This document shows, one piece after another, positions 1-7,755 of a stretch of 64,000 nucleotides of DNA (position 1 is the stretch's first letter; every line of letters starts with the position of its first letter). Source of the stretch: Bacteroides luhongzhouii. GTDB lineage: Bacteria > Bacteroidota > Bacteroidia > Bacteroidales > Bacteroidaceae. The position numbers and the translations under genes were made by a program. The notes under the pieces were generated by a model that made no database searches, was not told the DNA's origin, and was given only the letters and a program-made list of their open reading frames with translations. The stretch spans positions 5,270,001 to 5,334,000 of the forward strand of contig NZ_CP059973.1 in NCBI RefSeq assembly GCF_009193295.2. Direction: 5' to 3'.

Positions 1-1
1 A

Positions 2-1441
2 CGCGAGCGTCTGGCTATGCTGCTTGACGAGGGTAGCTTCGAAGAAATGGACATGTTCGTTGAGCACAGATGCACGAACTTCGGTATGGAGAAAAAACAT
101 TATCCGGGAGACGGTGTAGTGACCGGCTGCGGTACAATCGAAGGACGTCTGGTATATGTGTTCGCACAGGACTTCACTGTTTCTGCCGGTTCACTGTCAG
201 AAACAATGTCATTGAAAATTTGTAAAATCATGGATCAGGCCATGAAGATGGGTGCTCCTTGTATCGGTATCAACGACTCGGGTGGTGCACGTATTCAGGA
301 AGGTATCAACGCTTTGGCCGGTTATGCAGAAATCTTCCAACGCAACATCCTTGCTTCGGGTGTTATTCCGCAGATTTCCGGTATCTTCGGTCCTTGTGCC
401 GGTGGTGCTGTTTATTCTCCGGCTCTGACCGACTTCACGCTGATGATGGAAGGCACTTCCTATATGTTCCTCACCGGACCGAAAGTGGTGAAGACCGTTA
501 CAGGTGAAGACGTTAGCCAGGAAAACCTCGGTGGCGCAAGCGTTCACTCCACTAAATCGGGCGTGACCCATTTCACCGCCCAAACAGAAGAAGAAGGTTT
601 CGAACTGATTCGCAAACTGTTGAGCTATATTCCTCAAAACAACCTTGAAGAAGCTCCTTATGTAGATTGCACAGACCCAATCGACCGTCTGGAAGATTCT
701 TTGAACGATATTATCCCCGACAGCCCTACTAAACCGTATGATATGTACGAAGTCATCGGCGCTATTGTGGACAACGGTGAATTCCTTGAAATCCAGAAAG
801 ATTATGCAAAGAATATCATCATCGGTTTCGCCCGCTTCAACGGACAATCGGTAGGTATCGTTGCTAATCAGCCTAAATATCTGGCTGGTGTGCTCGACAG
901 CAACGCATCTCGTAAGGGTGCACGTTTCGTTCGTTTCTGCGATGCATTCAATATTCCTATCGTATCGTTGGTAGACGTACCGGGCTTCCTTCCGGGAACA
1001 GGTCAGGAATACAATGGCGTTATCCTTCATGGTGCCAAACTGTTGTATGCTTACGGTGAAGCTACTGTGCCTAAGGTTACTATCACATTGCGTAAGTCTT
1101 ACGGTGGTTCTCACATCGTAATGAGCTGTAAGCAACTTCGCGGTGACATGAACTACGCATGGCCTACTGCCGAAATCGCAGTAATGGGTGGTGCAGGAGC
1201 AGTAGAAGTATTGTACGCACGTGAAGCCAAAGATCAGGAAAACCCTGCTCAATTCCTTGCAGAGAAAGAAGCAGAATACACGAAACTGTTTGCCAATCCT
1301 TACAATGCAGCTAAATATGGCTACATCGACGATGTGATTGAACCACGCAACACACGTTTCCGTGTAATCCGTGCTTTACAGCAATTGCAGACTAAGAAAT
1401 TGAGCAATCCAGCTAAGAAGCATGGTAATATTCCGTTGTAA
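2..1441 (+). CDS. mmdA: Methylmalonyl-CoA decarboxylase / acyl-CoA carboxylase carboxyltransferase subunit (5' partial)
   Basis: This is the carboxyltransferase subunit of a biotin-dependent acyl-CoA decarboxylase. It moves the carboxyl group of methylmalonyl-CoA to biotin on the carrier encoded at 2418-2849, giving propionyl-CoA. The frame is open to the window edge (RERLAM precedes the first internal Met), so the true start lies outside; I estimate about 40 residues are missing from a protein of about 515. The crotonase-fold halves are visible: a glycine-rich oxyanion segment ([11 protein letters not shown]), then [13 protein letters not shown], and in the second half [12 protein letters not shown] and [11 protein letters not shown], the usual CoA- and biotin-pocket motifs of the propionyl-CoA carboxylase beta / MmdA family. 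The three following genes encode the membrane and carrier subunits, which favours the Na+-pumping decarboxylase over a soluble carboxylase. Assignment to methylmalonyl-CoA rather than another acyl-CoA is inference from family and operon. Confidence 0.93.
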   Translation, partial: RERLAMLLDEGSFEEMDMFVEHRCTNFGMEKKHYPGDGVVTGCGTIEGRLVYVFAQDFTVSAGSLSETMSLKICKIMDQAMKMGAPCIGINDSGGARIQEGINALAGYAEIFQRNILASGVIPQISGIFGPCAGGAVYSPALTDFTLMMEGTSYMFLTGPKVVKTVTGEDVSQENLGGASVHSTKSGVTHFTAQTEEEGFELIRKLLSYIPQNNLEEAPYVDCTDPIDRLEDSLNDIIPDSPTKPYDMYEVIGAIVDNGEFLEIQKDYAKNIIIGFARFNGQSVGIVANQPKYLAGVLDSNASRKGARFVRFCDAFNIPIVSLVDVPGFLPGTGQEYNGVILHGAKLLYAYGEATVPKVTITLRKSYGGSHIVMSCKQLRGDMNYAWPTAEIAVMGGAGAVEVLYAREAKDQENPAQFLAEKEAEYTKLFANPYNAAKYGYIDDVIEPRNTRFRVIRALQQLQTKKLSNPAKKHGNIPL

Positions 1442-1472
1442 TCCTACTTTTCACATTAAAACAAGAACGATT

Positions 1473-2393
1473 ATGAACAAAACCAAAATCGGAATAATCC
1501 TTTCTTTGCTGTTGCTGATTGGTCTGACTTCTTGTGGAGAGCAAAAGTCGAACAATAAGCTGGTGCTAAACGAAATCCTGATAGACAATCAGAGTAATTT
1601 TCAGGACGATTACGGATTGCACAGCGCATGGATTGAAATATTCAATAAATCATTCGGTAGCGCCGACCTGGCAGCTTGCTTGCTGAAAGTAAGCAGCCAA
1701 CCGGGCGATACAGTTACTTATTTTATCCCGAAAGGTGATATACTAACATTAGTGAAACCGCGCCAACATGCACTATTCTGGGCAGATGGCGAACCTAACC
1801 GCGGTACTTTCCACACCAGCTTCAAGCTGAATCCGGAAACAGCCAACTGGGTGGGTCTGTTCGACTCCGGCAAGAAGTTGCTCGACCAGATTGTAGTGCC
1901 CGCAGGCGCTCTCGGTCCCAACCAATCATACGCTCGTGTAAGCGACGGGGCAGCTGAATGGGAAGTAAAAAGTGGAAGCGGTGACAAATACGTGACTCCG
2001 AGCACCAACAACAAGACTCTTGACAGCAATTCCAAGATGGAAAAGTTTGAAGAACACGATGCTGATGGCGTTGGAATGTCCATTTCTGCCATGAGCGTAG
2101 TATTCTGCGGATTGATTCTTCTCTTTATTGCTTTCAAGATTGTAGGAAAAGTAGCCGTTAATTTGAGCAAGCGCAACGCTATGAAATCTAAAGGCATCGA
2201 CAAACATGAAGCTAAGGAACTGTCACAGGCTCCGGGCGAAGTATACGCCGCTATTTCTATGGCATTGCACGAAATGCAAGATGAAGTGCACGACGTAGAA
2301 GAAACGGTGCTGACCATCACTCGCGTAAAACGCAGCTACTCACCATGGAGTTCGAAGATTTACACTTTGCGTGAAACTCCTCCCAGAAAGTAA
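1473..2393 (+). CDS. OadG-like decarboxylase subunit with periplasmic lamin-tail domain (lipoprotein)
   Basis: This 306-residue protein occupies the gamma/delta-subunit position of the decarboxylase. It starts with a lipoprotein signal (lipobox LTSC, Cys21). Residues about 29-180 resemble a lamin-tail domain (LVLNEILIDN, then SAWIEIFNKS). A transmembrane helix lies at about 204-228, followed by a basic cytosolic tail with the OadG-type ending (AAISMALHEM, then TITRVKRSYSPWSS). OadG subunits are normally about 80-100 residues and only hold the alpha and beta subunits together, so the extracytoplasmic domain is an addition. I chose the ATG at 1473 because it begins a clean signal peptide and lies 31 nt after the mmdA stop; an in-frame start at 1422 would overlap mmdA and spoil the signal. 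The function of the lamin-tail part is unknown to me. Confidence 0.8.
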   Translation: MNKTKIGIILSLLLLIGLTSCGEQKSNNKLVLNEILIDNQSNFQDDYGLHSAWIEIFNKSFGSADLAACLLKVSSQPGDTVTYFIPKGDILTLVKPRQHALFWADGEPNRGTFHTSFKLNPETANWVGLFDSGKKLLDQIVVPAGALGPNQSYARVSDGAAEWEVKSGSGDKYVTPSTNNKTLDSNSKMEKFEEHDADGVGMSISAMSVVFCGLILLFIAFKIVGKVAVNLSKRNAMKSKGIDKHEAKELSQAPGEVYAAISMALHEMQDEVHDVEETVLTITRVKRSYSPWSSKIYTLRETPPRK

Positions 2394-2417
2394 GTCACCT
2401 TTTAAAAAGTAAAAACG

Positions 2418-2849
2418 ATGAAAGAATATAAATATAAAATCAACGGTAACTCATATAAAGTAACCATCGGAGATATTGAAGACAACATCGCTCATGTAGA
2501 AGTGAACGGTACACACTATAAAGTAGAAATGGAGAAACAGCCGAAGCCTGTTGCAAAACCTGTGACAGTACGCCCGATGCCTAATGCTCCTACTGCTCCT
2601 ACTCAAGTAGTGAAACCGACCGCTCCATCTACCGGAAAATCAGGAGTAAAATCTCCGCTGCCGGGTGTGATCCTCGACATCAAAGTGAATGTAGGCGATA
2701 CTGTAAAGAAAGGACAGACCATTATCATATTGGAAGCCATGAAGATGGAAAACAATATCAATGCGGATAAAGACGGTAAGATTACTGCCATCAACGTCAA
2801 CAAGGGAGACTCTGTTCTTGAAGGTAATGACCTCGTAATTATTGAATAA
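2418..2849 (+). CDS. mmdC: Biotin carboxyl carrier subunit of methylmalonyl-CoA decarboxylase
   Basis: This 143-residue biotin carrier has an N-terminal strand-rich cap (1-40), a Pro/Ala/Val-rich flexible linker (about 41-72) and a C-terminal biotinyl domain (about 75-143). The canonical biotinylation motif EAMKMEN is present, with the acceptor lysine at about 109. It shuttles the carboxyl group from the carboxyltransferase (2-1441) to the membrane decarboxylase encoded immediately downstream. It starts 24 nt after the previous stop and the next gene starts directly after its own stop, so the genes are one transcription unit. Such carriers are also found in propionyl-CoA carboxylases; the adjacent beta-subunit pump decides the role here. 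Confidence 0.93.
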   Translation: MKEYKYKINGNSYKVTIGDIEDNIAHVEVNGTHYKVEMEKQPKPVAKPVTVRPMPNAPTAPTQVVKPTAPSTGKSGVKSPLPGVILDIKVNVGDTVKKGQTIIILEAMKMENNINADKDGKITAINVNKGDSVLEGNDLVIIE

Positions 2850-2850
2850 T

Positions 2851-4011
2851 ATGGGAGATTTTATAAACTTTTTAGGAAATAACCTCGCCGACTTCTGGAC
2901 ATACACAGGCTTTGCCAATGCTACGGTAGGGCATGTAGTCATGATTCTCGTTGGCTTGGTATTCATCTATTTGGCAATAGCCAAAGAGTTCGAACCAATG
3001 CTGCTGATTCCTATCGGTTTCGGTATATTGATTGGTAATATACCTTTTAATATGGATGCCGGACTGAAGGTCGGTATTTATGAAGAAGGTTCTGTATTGA
3101 ATATATTGTATCAGGGAGTGACCTCCGGCTGGTATCCGCCGCTCATCTTTTTGGGCATCGGCGCCATGACGGACTTCTCGGCACTTATCTCTAATCCGAA
3201 ATTGATGTTGATCGGTGCAGCTGCACAGTTCGGTATCTTCGGTGCATATATGATCGCGCTGGAAATGGGTTTCGACCCGATGCAAGCCGGTGCTATCGGT
3301 ATCATTGGTGGAGCGGACGGCCCGACAGCTATCTTCCTTTCTTCCAAGCTAGCACCTAACCTAATGGGAGCCATTGCAGTGTCCGCCTACTCCTATATGG
3401 CGTTGGTTCCGGTGATACAACCGCCTATCATGCGTCTGCTCACCACCAAGAACGAACGTATCATCCGCATGAAACCGCCGCGTGCCGTTTCTCACACGGA
3501 GAAAGTGATCTTCCCGATCATCGGTTTGTTGCTGACTTGCTTCCTGGTTCCTTCCGGTCTACCTTTGCTGGGTATGCTGTTCTTCGGCAACCTATTGAAA
3601 GAAAGTGGTGTAACCCGTCGTTTGGCTAATACTGCCAGTGGTCCGTTGATTGATACTATTACTATTCTGTTGGGACTGACAGTAGGTGCTTCTACACAAG
3701 CTTCCGAATTCCTGACGCTCGATTCCATCAAAATCTTTGCTCTCGGTGCATTGTCATTTGTTATTGCAACTGCCTCCGGTGTCATCTTCGTTAAGATCTT
3801 CAATATCTTCTTGAAGAAGGGTAATAAGATTAATCCGTTAATCGGTAACGCAGGGGTTTCTGCTGTTCCTGACTCTGCACGTATCTCGCAAGTGATTGGT
3901 TTGGAATATGATTCGACCAACTACCTGTTGATGCACGCTATGGGTCCGAACGTTGCCGGAGTGATCGGTTCAGCTGTTGCTGCCGGTATCCTGCTCGGAT
4001 TCTTGATGTAA
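2851..4011 (+). CDS. mmdB: Na+-translocating decarboxylase beta subunit (MmdB/OadB family)
   Basis: This integral membrane subunit decarboxylates carboxybiotin and couples the step to Na+ export. It is 386 residues long with about nine hydrophobic segments. It contains the family signature GGADGPTAIF (about 153-162, with the conserved Asp at about 156) and the C-terminal segments GLSV/GLTVGAST and GNAGVSAVPDSAR typical of OadB/MmdB. The frame can be extended to a TTG at 2842 inside the biotin-carrier gene, but the ATG at 2851, right after the carrier's TAA, is the more natural start. A strong hairpin terminator follows at 4028-4073, so this gene closes the operon. A paralogous beta subunit is encoded at 15138-16373 in the oxaloacetate decarboxylase operon. 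Confidence 0.93.
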   Translation: MGDFINFLGNNLADFWTYTGFANATVGHVVMILVGLVFIYLAIAKEFEPMLLIPIGFGILIGNIPFNMDAGLKVGIYEEGSVLNILYQGVTSGWYPPLIFLGIGAMTDFSALISNPKLMLIGAAAQFGIFGAYMIALEMGFDPMQAGAIGIIGGADGPTAIFLSSKLAPNLMGAIAVSAYSYMALVPVIQPPIMRLLTTKNERIIRMKPPRAVSHTEKVIFPIIGLLLTCFLVPSGLPLLGMLFFGNLLKESGVTRRLANTASGPLIDTITILLGLTVGASTQASEFLTLDSIKIFALGALSFVIATASGVIFVKIFNIFLKKGNKINPLIGNAGVSAVPDSARISQVIGLEYDSTNYLLMHAMGPNVAGVIGSAVAAGILLGFLM

Positions 4012-4027
4012 GATATAAGACAAGTAT

Positions 4028-4073
4028 AAAATCACCTTTACTGTATATCATTATAGTAAAGGTGATTTTTTAT
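4028..4073 (+). terminator. Rho-independent terminator of the mmd operon
   Basis: Stem AAATCACCTTTACT pairs with AGTAAAGGTGATTT and is followed by a run of T. It lies 17 nt after the mmdB stop. Confidence 0.85.
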
Positions 4074-4164
4074 TGTAAGAACTTGTCGATTTAAAAATAT
4101 TGCATTTGCTATTCCGTATATATCATATTGCGTTTTGTTGCGGATAGAACTGTAAAGAGACAAA

Positions 4165-4200
4165 AAAGGCTGCCACCGTCAACCGGTAGCAGCCTTTCTT
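4165..4200 (-). terminator. Terminator of the aldolase gene
   Basis: The stem AAAGGCTGC-ACCG / CCGGT-GCAGCCTTT has T-rich flanks on the minus strand. It sits just downstream of the aldolase stop and separates it from the convergent mmd operon. Confidence 0.8.
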
Positions 4201-4223
4201 TTATTTATGGAATAATCCGAAGA

Positions 4224-5228
4224 TTACTGTGCCAATTTGTTGTCAGAACCGAGCACGTTGATAATTTTGTGCTTGTACAGTTTTTCCATGTTGTCACGAG
4301 CCGGACCAAGATACTTACGTGGGTCGAATTCAGCTGGTTTTTCAGCGAAAGTCTTACGGATAGCTGCAGTCATAGCCAGACGTGAGTCAGAGTCGATATT
4401 GATTTTGCAAACAGCAGACTTAGCAGCCTTACGCAACCATTCTTCCGGAATACCGATAGCAGCTTTCAGTGCACCACCGTATTGGTTGATAGTTGCCACT
4501 TCTTCCTGTGGAACAGAAGATGAACCGTGAAGAACGATAGGGAATCCCGGAAGTTTTTCCATTACAGCGTCCAATACTTCGAATGCCAATGGAGGAGGAA
4601 CCATTACGCCTGTAACCGGGTCGATGTGGCATTGTTCCGGAGTAAATTTATAAGCACCGTGAGAAGTACCGATTGAGATTGCCAAAGAGTCGCAACCAGT
4701 GCGAGTAGCGAAATCGATTACTTCTTCAGGGTCAGTATATGTGTGGTGGTCAGCAGAAACTTCATCTTCTACACCAGCCAATACGCCAAGTTCACCTTCT
4801 ACAGTTACGTCAAACTGGTGAGCGTATTCAACAACTTTCTTAGTCAATGCTACGTTTTCTTCGTAAGGAAGGTGAGAACCGTCGATCATTACTGAAGAGA
4901 AACCTGAATCGATACAAGATTTGCAAGTTTCGAATGTATCTCCGTGGTCAAGGTGAAGAACGATTTCCGGATGTGCACAGCCTAATTCTTTAGCATATTC
5001 TACAGCACCCTGTGCCATGTAACGCAACAAAGTAGCGTTAGCATACTGACGAGCACCTTTAGAAACCTGAAGAATCACAGGAGATTTAGTTTCAACAGCA
5101 GCCTTGATGATAGCCTGCATTTGTTCCATATTGTTGAAGTTGAATGCTGGGATAGCATATCCACCTTTGATAGCCTTAGCAAACATTTCTCTTGTGTTTA
5201 CCAATCCTAAATCTTTGTAATTTACCAT
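4224..5228 (-). CDS. fba: Class II fructose-1,6-bisphosphate aldolase
   Basis: This enzyme performs the zinc-dependent reversible cleavage of fructose 1,6-bisphosphate to dihydroxyacetone phosphate and glyceraldehyde 3-phosphate in glycolysis and gluconeogenesis. The 334-residue protein carries class II motifs: AFNFNNMEQMQA near the N-terminus, LHLDHGDTFE (metal/active-site His and Asp), SVMIDGSHLPYEEN, a second metal-ligand region around ISIGTSHGAYKF, and LHGSSSVPQE. The length and motifs suit the Bacteroides/Gram-negative class II enzyme (FbaA-like). The gene is monocistronic: a matched terminator follows and a recognisable Bacteroides promoter lies 40-70 nt upstream. Confidence 0.95.
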   Translation of the reverse strand: MVNYKDLGLVNTREMFAKAIKGGYAIPAFNFNNMEQMQAIIKAAVETKSPVILQVSKGARQYANATLLRYMAQGAVEYAKELGCAHPEIVLHLDHGDTFETCKSCIDSGFSSVMIDGSHLPYEENVALTKKVVEYAHQFDVTVEGELGVLAGVEDEVSADHHTYTDPEEVIDFATRTGCDSLAISIGTSHGAYKFTPEQCHIDPVTGVMVPPPLAFEVLDAVMEKLPGFPIVLHGSSSVPQEEVATINQYGGALKAAIGIPEEWLRKAAKSAVCKINIDSDSRLAMTAAIRKTFAEKPAEFDPRKYLGPARDNMEKLYKHKIINVLGSDNKLAQ

Positions 5229-5267
5229 TTTGTTTAAAGTTTATTGTTAGTGAATAAAAATTCTACG

Positions 5268-5298
5268 CAAAAGTAAGCATTATCCATCGAATAACGAA
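5268..5298 (-). promoter_or_regulatory. Bacteroides-type promoter of the aldolase gene
   Basis: On the minus strand a TACTTTTG -7 element (5268-5275) is preceded by TTCG (5295-5298) with a 19-nt spacer. This matches TTTG-N19-21-TAnnTTTG with one mismatch in the -33 box. Confidence 0.65.
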
Positions 5299-5534
5299 CA
5301 TCGGAAAGAAAAATATAGTAGAAAAAGGTTTAAATCAGACTGCAAAATTTAGCAGGAATACGAGTGTGACATTAGATTGTAATGTCTACCTTGCAAACTT
5401 TGGGATTTATGATTTCTGAATTCTGATTTATGCCTTCGGATTTATATCTCCTTATTTATACCCTATTTATACCTCATTTTTCATTCATTTAATCACCAAA
5501 ATCTGCATAGCAAATCAGAAATTTTAGAAAACCT
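5299..5534. other. AT-rich intergenic region between fba and rpmE2
   Basis: This is divergent intergenic DNA. I see short imperfect repeats of a GGATTTAT-like unit around 5400-5470 but no gene, RNA or strong hairpin. Confidence 0.5.
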
Positions 5535-5557
5535 TTTTCTATTTCACAGAAAAGCAT

Positions 5558-5565
5558 TATCTTTG
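5558..5565 (+). promoter_or_regulatory. -7 element upstream of rpmE2
   Basis: TATCTTTG matches the Bacteroides -7 consensus TAnnTTTG. The -33 region about 19 nt upstream is only T-rich. The leader to the L31 start would be about 70 nt. Confidence 0.55.
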
Positions 5566-5640
5566 CGCACTGAAAATGACCATTACACTATTTCTTACCA
5601 AAATAGTAACAGAATATAAATTAAAAAAACAGATACTGAA

Positions 5641-5895
5641 ATGAAAAAAGGCCTTCATCCAGAATCATACCGTCCGGTAGTATTTAAAGATATGTCAAAT
5701 GGTGACATGTTTTTGTCTAAGTCAACTGTAGCAACTAAAGAAACCATCGAATTCGAAGGTGAAACTTATCCGTTGCTGAAGATTGAAATCTCAAACACTT
5801 CTCACCCGTTCTATACAGGTAAATCTACATTGGTAGATACTGCAGGTCGTGTTGACAAGTTCATGAGCCGTTACGGTGACCGTAAGAAGAAATAA
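5641..5895 (+). CDS. rpmE2: 50S ribosomal protein L31 type B
   Basis: This 84-residue ribosomal protein of the large subunit begins [17 protein letters not shown] and contains [11 protein letters not shown], the signature of L31. It has no cysteine at all, so it is the zinc-independent (type B, C-minus) form that can replace zinc-binding L31 under zinc limitation. A hairpin terminator starts about 20 nt after the stop, so it is transcribed alone. No Zur-type operator is obvious upstream. Confidence 0.95.
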   Translation: MKKGLHPESYRPVVFKDMSNGDMFLSKSTVATKETIEFEGETYPLLKIEISNTSHPFYTGKSTLVDTAGRVDKFMSRYGDRKKK

Positions 5896-5917
5896 TTCGA
5901 TCTTTCGTGAAAGATGA

Positions 5918-5957
5918 AAAAAGAGGAGATTCTCGCGGAGAATTTCCTCTTTTTCGT
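5918..5957 (+). terminator. Terminator of rpmE2
   Basis: Stem AAAAAGAGGAGATTCTC / GAGAATTTCCTCTTTTT is followed by a T-rich tail. It ends just before the downstream ATPase remnant. Confidence 0.85.
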
Positions 5958-5975
5958 TTTCTATACTCCTCAACA

Positions 5976-6421
5976 TCAAGCATTATCCAACAGGAAATCG
6001 GCTATATTTTTAGCGTTCAGCTTATTGCCAATATTATCGAAAACAAACTTCACTACCCGCTCGAGCAACTCCACATTCCGAATATTGCGACACTGCCCCG
6101 TGTCACGAAGAATGACAGAAAAATAGATGTCGTAGACTATTTTATAGATAGCCTCATATCCATAATCGGCAGTATGTATGACCGGAAACCCTCCCATACG
6201 GAGATATTTCTGAGATTCCTCCTTCCGGTTGAGCATCGGATCGTTGACCTGCAAGTCATGAAAAGTCAGATATTCTCTAAAAGACAAGGTCATGACAGTT
6301 CGTCACGAATCAGACGCAGCACTACCGACTTTCCACTGCGACGAATACCCGTTATCACTTTTACAAACGGCTTATCTATAAAAGGAACGATTTGTTCCAT
6401 ATACTGTTCACGATTAATCAT
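5976..6421 (-). pseudogene. Truncated AAA/DUF4143-type ATPase (pseudogene)
   Basis: On the minus strand from 6421 the frame reads MINREQYMEQIVPFIDKPF, then a P-loop ITGIRRSGKSVVLRL, then RDELS and a TGA stop at about 6295. A second frame starts in the ATGA overlap and reads MTLSFREYLTFHDLQ, later YLRMGGFPVIH and ERVVKFVFDNIGN, ending at 5976. Both pieces fit one family, the AAA ATPases with a DUF4143 C-terminus (normally about 380-430 residues). The roughly 100 residues carrying Walker B are missing between them, the frame shifts at the junction, and the C-terminal domain is lost. I infer an internal deletion in a gene that is now dead. A complete relative is present at 46761-47939. Confidence 0.75.
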
Positions 6422-6430
6422 ATTCAAAAG

Positions 6431-6530
6431 TTTTTAGGGTTATAAGCACAAAGATATACTATTTTCGGAAAGTTTTTAGGGTTATAACCCTAAATAAATC
6501 CATAAATTCAGATTCTTTTAGGGTTACAAG
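6431..6530. repeat. Three TTTTAGGGTTATAA repeats, one a perfect 20-bp palindrome
   Basis: TTTTTAGGGTTATAA occurs at 6431-6445 and 6473-6487, and a variant TTTTAGGGTTACAAG at 6517-6530. The second copy is completed to the perfect palindrome TTTAGGGTTATAACCCTAAA at 6475-6494. A minus-strand -7 element TATCTTTG (6449-6456) lies between copies 1 and 2, so the copies cover the start-site region and the -33 region of the promoter of the dead ATPase. This arrangement looks like an operator (inference). Confidence 0.6.
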
Positions 6531-6614
6531 CCGAAAAATAAATAAAAGAAATATGACTAAATCCGATTTATTACCAAATAAAGAAAGTACCTTTACCCGA
6601 CTAATTAATAAAAA

Positions 6615-7022
6615 ATGGAAATAACCGATTTAAAACAAATGACAAAGGAAGAAGTTTTTAATTTCATCAGACAACGCCTTTCTTTCAGTAAAGAACTGCA
6701 AGAACAATTCAGGCATGTGAATAAAGACGATCTCGCAAAAGAACATCGCAGATTCGAAATGTCCGGAAATGAATCAAAGACAGGCCAATGCACGATTTTC
6801 AACACAGCGATTCTGAACGAGTTTGCCGATCTTGGCATCTATGATTATACTTCTTACCTTTTTCTCGACTTCCACAATGGCACTCCAACCGTTTATCTCA
6901 AATACTTCTCCGAAAATGAAAATTTGGAATATACATTTACCGGATATACCACAACGGAAATCATCTTTGCAATTCTTGAACTGACTATCTTCTCCGGAAA
7001 GCCTAAAAGAAATCGCAGCTAA
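6615..7022 (+). CDS. Hypothetical protein, 135 aa
   Basis: I do not recognise this protein. It is 135 residues, soluble, without signal peptide or transmembrane helix. The N-terminal third is helical and charged (MEITDLKQMTKEEVFNFIRQ). The rest is mixed, with strand-like stretches (YLFLDFHNGTPTVYLKYF) and a C-terminal basic tail. Codon use is that of a real coding region and the ORF does not overlap another. It lies alone between the dead ATPase with its repeat operators and an inverted-repeat hairpin, in the accessory part of the window. It may be remnant cargo of the same insertion; nothing in the sequence indicates a function. Confidence 0.55.
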   Translation: MEITDLKQMTKEEVFNFIRQRLSFSKELQEQFRHVNKDDLAKEHRRFEMSGNESKTGQCTIFNTAILNEFADLGIYDYTSYLFLDFHNGTPTVYLKYFSENENLEYTFTGYTTTEIIFAILELTIFSGKPKRNRS

Positions 7023-7076
7023 AAAAAGAATTGCACGGAAAGACAATGCGAAGTCAAAAGACTTTTATGGCTTTCA

Positions 7077-7150
7077 TTTAGGCACGGATTACACGGATTT
7101 CACGGTTCCATTAGACTAAAACCGTGAAACCCGTGTAATCCGTACTTAAA
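7077..7150. repeat. Dispersed inverted repeat (CACGGATTACACGG family), copy 1
   Basis: The left arm GGCACGGATTACACGGATT (from 7081, continuing through TCACGGTT) pairs with AACCGTGAAACCCGTGTAAT at 7120-7139, continuing to CCGTA. A second copy of the same family is at 33293-33371. It would also form a strong hairpin 3' of the 6615-7022 gene and may terminate transcription. Confidence 0.75.
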
Positions 7151-7318
7151 TAATATCAATCTTGGAGATGGTTTTACTTTTGGCTCCCTCCTTTTTATCA
7201 TCACATTATATTTGCCACCCGTATAGCATATTTACCATCTTTATACCATACTCTCTATTCTCATACCATATTTCCTGCATTTATTTCCTCTTTTCCATCC
7301 TATTCCGAAAAAAACATA

Positions 7319-7326
7319 TATCTTTG
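7319..7326 (+). promoter_or_regulatory. Possible -7 element before the structured leader
   Basis: TATCTTTG matches the Bacteroides -7 box. No good -33 TTTG is present at the right spacing. If used, transcription would start near 7333 and run through the inverted-repeat element (7387-7723) before reaching the HTH gene at 7756. Confidence 0.35.
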
Positions 7327-7386
7327 TCATACGCTTTCTGCCCATCAGCGTGATGAAACAGGCAAAAGCGGTTTTTATTCCTTAAT

Positions 7387-7723
7387 GGAGTAAATAACGT
7401 ATTGTTTCCCAAATCGAAACTTAGCAAATTTCATGTACCGGGAAATGATACAACAGATACTCCACGTAGATGATCGTATATCAACATATCGATTAGAGAT
7501 TTGTTATATATAAACGTTTGGCGTGGGTGTCTGTTGTTTATCATTATCTGGTGCACGGTATGCTAAGACCTCGATTTAGATAATGGTACAACAGCACTCA
7601 CGCTTTTATTGTATCCGGTCGGTTTCAACAATCCTTATACCCCAAACCAATTCTCCCCCCGACCGAAATCACAAAAATCGTGGGTGTTCGTTGCACCTCT
7701 CCGGACAATACGTTATTTACTCC
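7387..7723. repeat. 337-bp inverted-repeat-bounded structured element with alternative pairing
   Basis: Perfect 19-bp terminal inverted repeats GGAGTAAATAACGTATTGT lie at 7387-7405 and 7705-7723. Inside are three related strands. A (7443-7466) contains ACAACAGATACTCCACG, B (7521-7549) contains GCGTGGGTGTCTGTTGT, and C (7578-7603) contains ACAACAGCACTCACGC. B is complementary to A and to C, so A:B and B:C pairing exclude each other. A further CGGTCGG / CCGACCG pair is at about 7617 and 7660. No ORF fills it and I see no target-site duplication. It may be a MITE, an invertible segment, or a structured 5' leader of the gene at 7756. Confidence 0.7.
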
Positions 7724-7755
7724 TTTTTCTTATAACACATTAAAACAAAAGCAAT

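Noticed and set aside
209..1252. Minus-strand ORF of 347 aa opposite mmdA
   Set aside because: It is the antisense shadow of a clear carboxyltransferase; its residues are Cys- and Arg-rich with no domain pattern.
2842..2850. TTG start for mmdB inside the biotin-carrier gene
   Set aside because: The ATG at 2851 directly after the carrier stop gives the usual N-terminus.
7162..7353. 63-aa ORF rich in Ile, Phe and Ser
   Set aside because: AT-rich intergenic DNA with no start context and no conserved pattern.
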